Origin: Streptomyces sp. NBC_01214
GTDB lineage: Bacteria > Actinomycetota > Actinomycetes > Streptomycetales > Streptomycetaceae
DNA length: 64,000 bases
Assembly: GCF_026340975.1 (NCBI RefSeq)
Contig: NZ_JAPEOS010000001.1
Coordinates: 3,877,001 to 3,941,000 of the forward strand
Direction of reading: 5' to 3'
Shown one piece after another: positions 8,552 to 15,779 of this stretch; position 1 is the first letter of the stretch, and every line of letters begins with the position of its first letter. Under the pieces are notes generated by a model. That model was not told the DNA's origin and searched no databases. It saw nothing but the letters and a program-made list of their open reading frames with translations. The position numbers and the translations under genes were made by a program.

Positions 8552-10597
8552 TCAGTCCGCCGAACGGGTCCAGCCGATGGCCTCGATGCGGTCGGCGTCG
8601 GCGGGGCGGTCCTCCGCGAAGAGCAGGCGGCCCGGTTCCGCCACGCGGACCACGTCCACGTAGGCCCCGCGCCCCACGTAGCGGCCGGTCGCGGTGTGGC
8701 GGAAGCGCAGCCGTACCTCGCGTCCCGCCCAAGCGGCCGTGAGGGGGGCTTCGAGTCGGTGCCAGACACGGCCCGACCAGCCGCTCACGGAGCCCCGCGG
8801 CCACTGCTCGGGCGTGCCGCCGGTGGACCGCAGCGTGCTGAAGGGCAGCGCTTCCCAGTGCTCCCCGTCGGCGGAGGCCTCCAGGTGCAGGGCGCCCTCG
8901 CCGGGCACGGTGTCCCACCACACGGCGCAGCGCAGCCGGGCGGCGGCCGTGGCCGGGACGAGCGGCGGCAGCGTGAGGGTGCCCGAGGCGCCCGCCCGGA
9001 TGCCGGAGAACCAGGCCGCGCCGCCGTGCCGGGTGCGGACCGGGACGGCGCGGGCGAAGCGGTTGCCGACCGCGACCCGGGGCGCGCTGCCGGCCCGCCA
9101 GGTCCGCACGGGGTGCACGGAGTTGCCGAGCAGGATCAGGAACGAATCGGTGGAGGGGTCGAGGACGAGGGAGGTGCCGGTGAAGCCGGTGTGCCCGGCG
9201 GAGTGCGGGGTGGCCATGGCGCCCATGTACCAGTGCTGGTAGAGCTCGAAGCCGAGACCGTGGTCGTCGCCGGGGAAGGCCGTGTTGTAGTCGGTGAAGA
9301 GCAGCTCGACGGAGGCCGGGCGCAGGATGCGCTTGCCCGCGTAGACACCGCCGTCGAGGAGGGCGCGGGCGAGCACGGCCAGGTCCCAGGCGGTGCCGAA
9401 GACCCCGGCGTGGCCCGCGACGCCGCCGAGCGCGTACGCGTTCTCGTCGTGGACCTCGCCCCACACCAGCCCGCGGTCCAGGCCGGACCAGGGCGGGCGC
9501 TGCACCTCGGTGGCGGCGATCACCCGGCGCCAGGAGCGCGGTGGGTTGTAACGAGTGCGGTGCATCCCGAGCGGAGCGGTGATCTCGTCGCGGAGCAGGA
9601 CGTCCAAAGTGCGACCGGTGATCCGTTCCAGGAGCAGTTGCAGCGCGATGAGGTTGAGGTCGGAATACCGGTAGACGGTCCCGGGGGTCTCCTGCGGCCT
9701 GACCGACCACAGCAGCCTCAGCTGCCCCTCCCGCGTGGACTCTTGGTAGAAGGGCGCCCAGGAGCGCAACCCCGAGGTGTGCGTGAGCAGCTGACGGACC
9801 GTGACGATCTCCTTGCCGCCCCCGGTGAACTCCGGCAGGTACCGGCATACCGGAGCCTCCAGTTCCAGGCGCCCGCGCTCCATCTGCTGGACGGCCAGGA
9901 CGGAGGTGAACAGCTTGGTCAGCGAGGCCAGGTCGAAGACCGTGTCCTCGGCCATCGCGATCCGTTCGGCCGCCGGGAACTCCTTGACCCGGTCGGTCCG
10001 TCCGTCGTAGTCCGCGTACCGGACCGCGTACCCCATGGCACGGTGCAGGGCGATGGTGCGGCCCCGGCCGGCGAGGACCACCGCCCCCGCGTAGTAGGGG
10101 TGTTCGGGGGAGGGGCCCAGGAAGCGCCGGGCCTCGTCCGCCACCCCCTCCAGGTGCTTCTCCAGCAACCCGGCCTGGCGGGCGGATCCGTACCGCAGCC
10201 GCAGGCCCTGGAGCGCGCGCCGTTCCGCCGGGCCGCCCGCGGCACCCGCGGCACCCGCGGAGCCGGGGAGCGCGGCGTGCAGGACGAGCACCCCGCCGAG
10301 GGCGAGCAGTCGCGCCCCGAGCCGTCGCCGCGTCAACCCGCCACCGGCCGCTCCGGGCCGGCCGCTTGCCCTCTCGGGCCAGCCGCCTGTTCCCTCGGGC
10401 CCGCCGCCTGTCCTCTCGGGCCGGCCGCCTGTCGCGTCGGGCTGGCCGCCTGTCCTCTCGGGCTGGCCGCCTGTTCCCTCGGGCCGGCCGCCTGTCCCCT
10501 CGGGCTGGCCGCTCGTCTTCTCGGGGCCGCCCGTTGCGGCCCGTGCGGGTCGGGCTCCTCCGCCCGCCACGCCGAAAGCCCCCGTGCGTACCGTCAT
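8552..10597 (-). CDS. Exported class C beta-lactamase-fold serine hydrolase
   Basis: 681 residues. The catalytic SxxK motif is SLTK (Ser225, Lys228), the second motif is YSDLN (Tyr311), and the third is GHTG in GHTGFTGTS. That order defines the serine beta-lactamase/penicillin-binding fold (esterase, peptidase or PBP4-like). After the catalytic domain, about 170 C-terminal residues form a beta-rich domain. A twin-arginine signal (LTRRRLGARLLALGG) lies at residues 88-102, preceded by an 87-residue region built of seven-residue repeats of the type PERTGGQ. ATG 10597 is well supported by AGGAGG six bases upstream, so the repeat is translated; TTG 10336 just before the signal is the alternative. 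The stop abuts the transposase remnant. Confidence 0.85.
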   Translation of the reverse strand: MTVRTGAFGVAGGGARPARAATGGPEKTSGQPEGTGGRPEGTGGQPERTGGQPDATGGRPERTGGGPEGTGGWPERASGRPGAAGGGLTRRRLGARLLALGGVLVLHAALPGSAGAAGAAGGPAERRALQGLRLRYGSARQAGLLEKHLEGVADEARRFLGPSPEHPYYAGAVVLAGRGRTIALHRAMGYAVRYADYDGRTDRVKEFPAAERIAMAEDTVFDLASLTKLFTSVLAVQQMERGRLELEAPVCRYLPEFTGGGKEIVTVRQLLTHTSGLRSWAPFYQESTREGQLRLLWSVRPQETPGTVYRYSDLNLIALQLLLERITGRTLDVLLRDEITAPLGMHRTRYNPPRSWRRVIAATEVQRPPWSGLDRGLVWGEVHDENAYALGGVAGHAGVFGTAWDLAVLARALLDGGVYAGKRILRPASVELLFTDYNTAFPGDDHGLGFELYQHWYMGAMATPHSAGHTGFTGTSLVLDPSTDSFLILLGNSVHPVRTWRAGSAPRVAVGNRFARAVPVRTRHGGAAWFSGIRAGASGTLTLPPLVPATAAARLRCAVWWDTVPGEGALHLEASADGEHWEALPFSTLRSTGGTPEQWPRGSVSGWSGRVWHRLEAPLTAAWAGREVRLRFRHTATGRYVGRGAYVDVVRVAEPGRLLFAEDRPADADRIEAIGWTRSAD
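10371..10560. repeat. 21-bp in-frame tandem repeat
   Basis: About eight imperfect 21-bp units (recognisable as GCCGCCTGT followed by CTCGGGC on the + strand) within the 5' end of the serine hydrolase gene. They encode the heptads G-Q/R-P-E-R/G-T-G. The length is a multiple of three, so copy number can change without a frameshift. Confidence 0.8.
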
Positions 10598-10960
10598 GTC
10601 CGCCCTCCTGTCCGCTGTCCACCTGCGGCGCCGTCTCCCAGGGCTCCGCCCCGGGCCCGCGCCTCAATGCCGGCGGGGCTGGGATGGTCCCGACCCGCGT
10701 TGCCGTTTCCCGGCGCTCCGCCCCGGGTTCCGCACCTCACACGCCGACGGGGCTGGACTGCCCCGCCGACCCCTGCGGCGTCACCGCCCAGGGCGCCGCC
10801 CGGGGTCCGGGCCCCGGAAGCCTCCCGGAACAGCCGAGCGCGCCGCGGGCGAACGGGCCCCGGGCCTCCCGGATCCGCCGAGCGCGCCGCAGGCGCTTCC
10901 GCACGCTAGTGGGTATCTGCCCGCCCACCGGGCACCCTCCGCACCGACCGACCCGTAAAG
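10598..10960. repeat. Repeat-rich intergenic region
   Basis: No gene seen. It holds three degenerate copies of a common Streptomyces intergenic repeat: a GGCTCCGCCCCGGG part followed by CGCCTCAATGCCGGCGGGGC (10660-10680), a second around 10711-10757, and a third GC-rich stretch with a duplicated CCGAGCGCGCCGC. A related element sits at 32085-32140. The last 60 bp lead into the operator of the next gene. Confidence 0.6.
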
Positions 10961-10981
10961 AATCTGACACTGCATCAGAAA
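10961..10981. promoter_or_regulatory. 21-bp dyad operator, site A
   Basis: AATCTGA, seven bases (CACTGCA), TCAGAAA; it ends 41 bp before the nitronate monooxygenase ATG. The same dyad occurs at 31072-31092 and 44082-44102, so this is a shared regulator site and not a chance palindrome. Confidence 0.8.
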
Positions 10982-11022
10982 ATCTCTTCCCTCGACCGCC
11001 GGGCTGCGGCATCCTGCCGCCC

Positions 11023-12138
11023 ATGGAGACGGAGCTGAGCAAGAAACTGGGTGTCGAGCACGCCATCTTCGGCTTCACGCCCTTCCCGGCGGTCGCCGCC
11101 GCGATTACCCGAGCGGGCGGTTTCGGTGTCCTCGGCGCGGTCCGCTACACGGCCCCCGACGACCTGAAACGCGACCTCGACTGGATGCAGGCGCACACCG
11201 ACGGCAAGCCCTACGGCCTCGACGTCGTCATGCCCGCCAAGAAGGCCGTCGACGGCATCGGTGAAGCCGACATCGAGGCGATGATCCCGGCCGCGCACCG
11301 CGCCTTCGTCCGCGAAACCCTCGCCAAGCACCACGTGCCCGAGCTCGCCGAGGGCGAGGCCTCCGGCTGGCGGATCACCGGCTGGATGGAACAGGTCGCC
11401 CGGAGCCAGCTCGACGTCGCCTTCGACTACCCCATCAAACTCCTGGCGAACGCCCTCGGTTCCCCGCCCGCCGACGTCATCGCGCGCGCCCACGACCACG
11501 GCGTCCTCGTCGCCGCCCTCGCCGGCAGCGCCAAGCACGCCCGCCGCCACGCCGAAGCCGGCATCGACATCGTCGTCGCCCAGGGCTACGAGGCCGGCGG
11601 CCACACCGGCGACATCGCCACCATGGTCCTGGTCCCCGAGATCGTCGAGGCCGTCGACCCCCTCCCGGTCCTCGCCGCCGGCGGCATCGGCAGCGGCGAG
11701 CAGATCGCCGCCGGCCTCGCCCTCGGCGCCCAGGGCGCCTGGCTCGGCTCGCTCTGGCTCACCACCACCGAGGCCGACCTCCACTCGCGCGCCCTCACCG
11801 AGAAACTGCTCGCCGCCGGCTCCGGCGACACCGTCCGCTCCCGCGCCCTCACCGGCAAACCCGCCCGCCAGTTGCGCACCGAATGGACCGACGCCTGGGA
11901 CGACCCGGCGGGCCCGGGCGCGCTCCCCATGCCGCTCCAGGGCCTGCTCGTCGCCGAAGCCGTCTCCCGGATCCAGAAGTACGAGATCCAGCCCCTGCTC
12001 GGCACCCCCGTCGGCCAGATCGTCGGCCGGATGACCGAGGAACGCAGCGTCCGGGCCGTCTTCGACGACCTCACCAGCGGGTTCGAGAGGGCGATCGACC
12101 GCATCAACCGCATCGCCGGCCGAGTCCGAGAGGCGTGA
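11023..12138 (+). CDS. Nitronate monooxygenase / 2-nitropropane dioxygenase-type flavoprotein
   Basis: 371-residue FMN TIM-barrel protein. The N-terminal GVEHAIFGF and AAITRAGGFGVLGA blocks, the FMN-phosphate region VLAAGGIGSGEQIAAGLALG and the catalytic-site segment GYEAGGHTG (with the family His) are all visible. Members oxidise nitronates, but many in actinobacterial catabolic clusters have unknown or enoyl-reductase-like roles. ATG 11023 is chosen as the first start after the operator. It lies 5 bp before the acyl-CoA ligase start, so they form an operon. The site A dyad links it to the crotonase/DUF35/thiolase operon and the KstD-like gene, so a role in that CoA-ester pathway is more likely than nitroalkane detoxification. 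Confidence 0.88.
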   Translation: METELSKKLGVEHAIFGFTPFPAVAAAITRAGGFGVLGAVRYTAPDDLKRDLDWMQAHTDGKPYGLDVVMPAKKAVDGIGEADIEAMIPAAHRAFVRETLAKHHVPELAEGEASGWRITGWMEQVARSQLDVAFDYPIKLLANALGSPPADVIARAHDHGVLVAALAGSAKHARRHAEAGIDIVVAQGYEAGGHTGDIATMVLVPEIVEAVDPLPVLAAGGIGSGEQIAAGLALGAQGAWLGSLWLTTTEADLHSRALTEKLLAAGSGDTVRSRALTGKPARQLRTEWTDAWDDPAGPGALPMPLQGLLVAEAVSRIQKYEIQPLLGTPVGQIVGRMTEERSVRAVFDDLTSGFERAIDRINRIAGRVREA

Positions 12139-12143
12139 CCGAC

Positions 12144-13727
12144 ATGACCGCGACGACGTCCACGACCCCCGCCGCCGACCAGCAGCCGCCCAACGGCTTC
12201 TGGGCCCAGGCCGCCGCCGACCCCGGGCGCGCCGTCCTGGTGACCCCCGAGGGCGAGGAATGGAGCGCCGGCCGGCTGCACGCCGACGTCAACCGCCTCG
12301 TCCACGGACTGCGCGCCGCCGGCCTGGAGGAGGGCGACGTCTTCGCCGTCGTCCTCCCCAACGGCGTCGAGTTCCTCACCGCCTATCTGGCCGCCTCCCA
12401 GGCGGGCTTCTACCTCGTCCCCGTCAACCACCACCTCGTCGGCCCCGAGATCGCCTGGATCGTCTCCGACTCCGGAGCCAAGGTCCTCATCGCCCACGAG
12501 CGCTTCGCCGACGCCGCCACCGCCGCCGCCGACGAGGCCGCCCTGCCCGCGAGCCACCGCTACGCCGTCGGAGCGGTCGCGGGCTTCCGGCCGTACGCGC
12601 AGCTCCTCGACGGGCAGCCCGCGACCGTCCCCGAGGGCCGCACGCTGGGCTGGGTCATGAACTACACCTCCGGCACCACCGGCCGCCCGCGCGGCATCCG
12701 CCGCCCGCTGCCCGGCAAGCTCCCGGAGGAGACGTACCTGGGCGGCTTCCTCGGCATCTTCGGCATCCGGCCCTTCGACGGCAACGTCCACCTGGTCTGC
12801 TCGCCGCTGTACCACACGGCCGTCCTCCAATTCGCGGGCGCCGCCCTGCACATCGGGCACCCGCTCGTCCTCATGGACAAGTGGAGCCCGCAGGAGATGC
12901 TGCGCCTGATCGACACGCACGCCTGCACGCACACCCACATGGTCCCGACCCAGTTCCACCGGCTCCTCGCCCTCCCGCAGGAGACGAAGGACGCCTACGA
13001 CGTCTCCTCGATGCGGCACGCCATCCACGGCGCCGCGCCCTGCCCCGACCACGTCAAACGGGCGATGATCGACTGGTGGGGCGGCTGTGTGGAGGAGTAC
13101 TACGCGGCCAGCGAGGGCGGCGGCGCCTTCGCAACCGCCGAGGACTGGCTGAAGAAGCCGGGAACCGTCGGCAAGGCCTGGCCGATCAGTGAACTCGCCA
13201 TCTTCGACGACGACGGCAACCGGCTGCCCGCCGGGGAACTGGGCACCGTCTACCTCAAGATGAACACCGGCGGCTTCAGCTACCACAAGGACGAGGGCAA
13301 GACGCGGAAGAACCGGATCGGCGACTTCTTCACGGTCGGCGACCTGGGGCTGTTGGACGAGGAGGGCTACCTCTTCCTCCGCGACCGGAAGATCGACATG
13401 ATCATCTCGGGCGGGGTCAACATCTACCCGGCTGAGATCGAATCGGCCCTGCTCACCCACCCGGCCGTGGCGGACGCCGCCGCCTTCGGCATCCCGCACG
13501 CCGACTGGGGCGAGCAGGTCAAGGCGGTCGTCGAACCGGCCGAGGGCTTCGTCGCGGGCGACGCCCTGGCCGCGGAGATCCTGCACCACTGCGAGCGGCA
13601 GCTCGCCGGCTACAAGCGCCCCAAGACGGTCGACTTCATCGAGACGATGCCGCGCGACCCGAACGGCAAGCTCTACAAGCGGCGGCTGCGCGATCCGTAC
13701 TGGGAGGGCCACGAGCGCGCGATGTGA
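12144..13727 (+). CDS. Acyl-CoA ligase (ANL superfamily, FadD-like)
   Basis: 527 residues. ATP-binding motif YTSGTTGRPRG, adenylate motif EYYAASEGG, hinge-region FTVGDLG, the GGVNIYPAE block, and the catalytic lysine in DPNGKLYKRR are all present in order. It activates a carboxylic acid to its CoA thioester through an acyl-AMP. The P-loop-like motif followed by IRRPL and the short N-terminus are typical of actinobacterial ligases in steroid and terpenoid catabolism, but the substrate is not readable. Operon with the nitronate monooxygenase (5-bp gap), under operator A. Converges on the hypothetical gene downstream. Confidence 0.9.
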   Translation: MTATTSTTPAADQQPPNGFWAQAAADPGRAVLVTPEGEEWSAGRLHADVNRLVHGLRAAGLEEGDVFAVVLPNGVEFLTAYLAASQAGFYLVPVNHHLVGPEIAWIVSDSGAKVLIAHERFADAATAAADEAALPASHRYAVGAVAGFRPYAQLLDGQPATVPEGRTLGWVMNYTSGTTGRPRGIRRPLPGKLPEETYLGGFLGIFGIRPFDGNVHLVCSPLYHTAVLQFAGAALHIGHPLVLMDKWSPQEMLRLIDTHACTHTHMVPTQFHRLLALPQETKDAYDVSSMRHAIHGAAPCPDHVKRAMIDWWGGCVEEYYAASEGGGAFATAEDWLKKPGTVGKAWPISELAIFDDDGNRLPAGELGTVYLKMNTGGFSYHKDEGKTRKNRIGDFFTVGDLGLLDEEGYLFLRDRKIDMIISGGVNIYPAEIESALLTHPAVADAAAFGIPHADWGEQVKAVVEPAEGFVAGDALAAEILHHCERQLAGYKRPKTVDFIETMPRDPNGKLYKRRLRDPYWEGHERAM

Positions 13728-13745
13728 GCCCGCCGGCCGACCACG

Positions 13746-14393
13746 TCACCAGTACGTGAAGTCGCACACCCCGGCGCCGTACGGGTCCTCGGCCTCCGAG
13801 GCGTTCTGATCGAGCTCGCCCCGTACGAGGGAGGGCAGTGCCGCCATCAGCGCGGTGCACCCCCCCTCGTACGCGTCCCCCGAGGTCCAGTAGGGACACG
13901 TCCACGCCGATCCGAGCGGCCGGCCTGCCGGTCTTGCCGGCCCTGCCGGCACTGCCGGACCATCGGTCCGGTCCACGTACAGCCGCACCGTGTCCGGGCC
14001 GGTCACCAGGAATCCGCCGAGCAGCAGCTCGGGCTCCGGCACGGACTCCGGGGGCACGGAGAACGGGCTCAGCACGGAGACCGCGGCGTGCAGCGCGTCG
14101 CTGCGGTCGTACCCGGGATCCTCCCCGAAGCGCACGGCCTCGGCGCCGGCGTCAACGACGGGGATGCCCGGCCCGTCCCGGACGGCGGGCTCCGGCGGCG
14201 GCCCGGCGGCGAGCCGCCGCAGTGTCCCCTCGATCGCCGGCCCACGGGAGGTTGGTGTCGTACGCGTCGACCAGGGCAGGTCGTAGGCGACCGACGTACC
14301 CGGAGCATGGCCGTCCCACAGGACCACACGGGTGAGACCCGGCCGCTCGGCCCCCGGCGCGGGGGAGACGTGGCGCAGCAGCGCCCAGAGCAC
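13746..14393 (-). CDS. Hypothetical protein, start uncertain
   Basis: An open frame on the minus strand ending at 13746, with sequence unlike a shadow: SVAYDLPW, GYDRSDALHAAVSVLSPF, LLLGGFLVTGPDTVRLYVDR and the ending GAGVCDFTYW. It alternates hydrophobic strands and polar loops, with no signal peptide or membrane segment. I do not recognise a family. No ATG with a ribosome site is available; GTG 14393 (215 residues) is a guess and GTG 14327 is an alternative. It is divergent from the antiporter gene across about 200 bp. Confidence 0.5.
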   Translation of the reverse strand: MLWALLRHVSPAPGAERPGLTRVVLWDGHAPGTSVAYDLPWSTRTTPTSRGPAIEGTLRRLAAGPPPEPAVRDGPGIPVVDAGAEAVRFGEDPGYDRSDALHAAVSVLSPFSVPPESVPEPELLLGGFLVTGPDTVRLYVDRTDGPAVPAGPARPAGRPLGSAWTCPYWTSGDAYEGGCTALMAALPSLVRGELDQNASEAEDPYGAGVCDFTYW

Positions 14394-14598
14394 GGTGCGG
14401 TGCAGGTCGGTCGTTTCGCCCTCGGTCCCGTCCGACCGCGCGTCCGCCGGGGTCGTGCCCCCATCCTCGGGCCCCCGATCATCCGGCCCGGGCGATCGGA
14501 ACCGGCCACACCGGGTAATCCGTGAGAAACGCCACGTCAAGACCCCGGAGGCGTGCCTTGCGACGCACTTGAGGGACGCATCTGGCAACTTGGCACAT

Positions 14599-15702
14599 AT
14601 GGGTACGACTAAGCGCAGATCCTTCCTGACCGACTGGACCGTCGTGGTCCCCGTGGTGGCGCTGGTCGCGCTCGTCTTCAGCTGGGGGCGGGACCTGCCC
14701 GGTTTCGCCGTGGCGCTCGTCGCCCTCTGCCTGGCCGGTGCGGTCCTCGCCGCCGTCCACCACGCCGAGGTCGTCGCGCACCGGGTCGGTGAACCCTTCG
14801 GCTCCCTCGTCCTCGCCGTGGCCGTCACCGTCATCGAGGTGGCGCTCATCGTCACCCTGATGGCCGACGGCGGCGACAAGTCCGCCTCGCTCGCCCGGGA
14901 CACGGTCTTCGCCGCCGTCATGATCACGTGCAACGGGATCGTCGGCCTGTCGCTGCTCGTCGGCGCCCTGCGCAACCGGATCGCCGTCTTCAACCCCGAA
15001 GGGTCCGGCGCCGCCCTCGCCACCGTCGCGACGCTGGCCACCCTCAGCCTGGTCCTGCCGACCTTCACCACCAGCAAGCCCGGCCCCGAGTTCTCGGCCG
15101 CGCAGCTCATCTTCGCCGCCGTCGCCTCGCTCGCCCTCTACGGACTCTTCGTCGCCGTCCAGACGGTCCGCCACCGCAGCTACTTCCTGCCCGTGGACAC
15201 CGGAACGGGCTCCGGCGACGCCGACGGTCACGCCGAGCCGCCCACCGTCCGCACCGCCTTCCTCAGCCTCGGCCTGCTGCTGATCGCGCTCGTCGCGGTG
15301 GTCGGCGACGCCAAGGCCGTCTCCCCGACCATCGAGCGGGCCGTCGCGGCCGCCGGCCTGCCCCAGGCGGTCGTCGGTGTGATCATCGCTCTGCTCGTCC
15401 TGCTGCCCGAGACCCTCGCCGCCGTTCGCGCCGCCCGCCGCGACCGCGTGCAGACCAGTCTCAACCTGGCCTACGGGTCAGCCATCGCCAGCATCGGCCT
15501 GACCATCCCCGCCATCGCCCTGGCCTCGATCTGGCTCTCCGGCCCGCTCCTGCTCGGCCTCGGCCCGATCCACATGGTGCTGCTCGCGCTGACCGTCGTG
15601 GTCAGCGCCCTCACCATCGTCCCCGGGCGCGCCACGCTGCTCCAGGGCGGCGTGCACATCGTGCTGCTGGCCGCGTACCTCTTCCTGGCCGTCAGCCCGT
15701 GA
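14599..15702 (+). CDS. Calcium/sodium:proton antiporter (ChaA-like, CaCA superfamily)
   Basis: 367-residue polytopic membrane protein with about 11 hydrophobic segments. The two inverted alpha repeats of the CaCA exchangers are seen: FGSLVLAVAVTVIEVALIVT in the first half and LVLLPETLAAVRAARRDRVQ with NLAYGSAIASIGLTIP in the second. The buried glutamates (VIEVA, LLPET) are the expected ion ligands. It would exchange Ca2+ or Na+/K+ against protons at the cytoplasmic membrane. ATG 14599 gives the family-length N-terminus (MGTTKRRSFLTDWT). No partner gene is adjacent. Confidence 0.87.
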   Translation: MGTTKRRSFLTDWTVVVPVVALVALVFSWGRDLPGFAVALVALCLAGAVLAAVHHAEVVAHRVGEPFGSLVLAVAVTVIEVALIVTLMADGGDKSASLARDTVFAAVMITCNGIVGLSLLVGALRNRIAVFNPEGSGAALATVATLATLSLVLPTFTTSKPGPEFSAAQLIFAAVASLALYGLFVAVQTVRHRSYFLPVDTGTGSGDADGHAEPPTVRTAFLSLGLLLIALVAVVGDAKAVSPTIERAVAAAGLPQAVVGVIIALLVLLPETLAAVRAARRDRVQTSLNLAYGSAIASIGLTIPAIALASIWLSGPLLLGLGPIHMVLLALTVVVSALTIVPGRATLLQGGVHIVLLAAYLFLAVSP

Positions 15703-15779
15703 GGGACCGGGGCCGGGACCCGGGCCGGGGTCGGGACCCGGGCCGGGTCGGGGCCGGGAAGAGGAACGCGGGCCACGCG

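Noticed and set aside
8547..10667. A second 706-codon minus frame overlapping the serine hydrolase
   Set aside because: Arginine- and glycine-rich with no signature, whereas the other minus frame carries the SxxK, YxN and HTG motifs.
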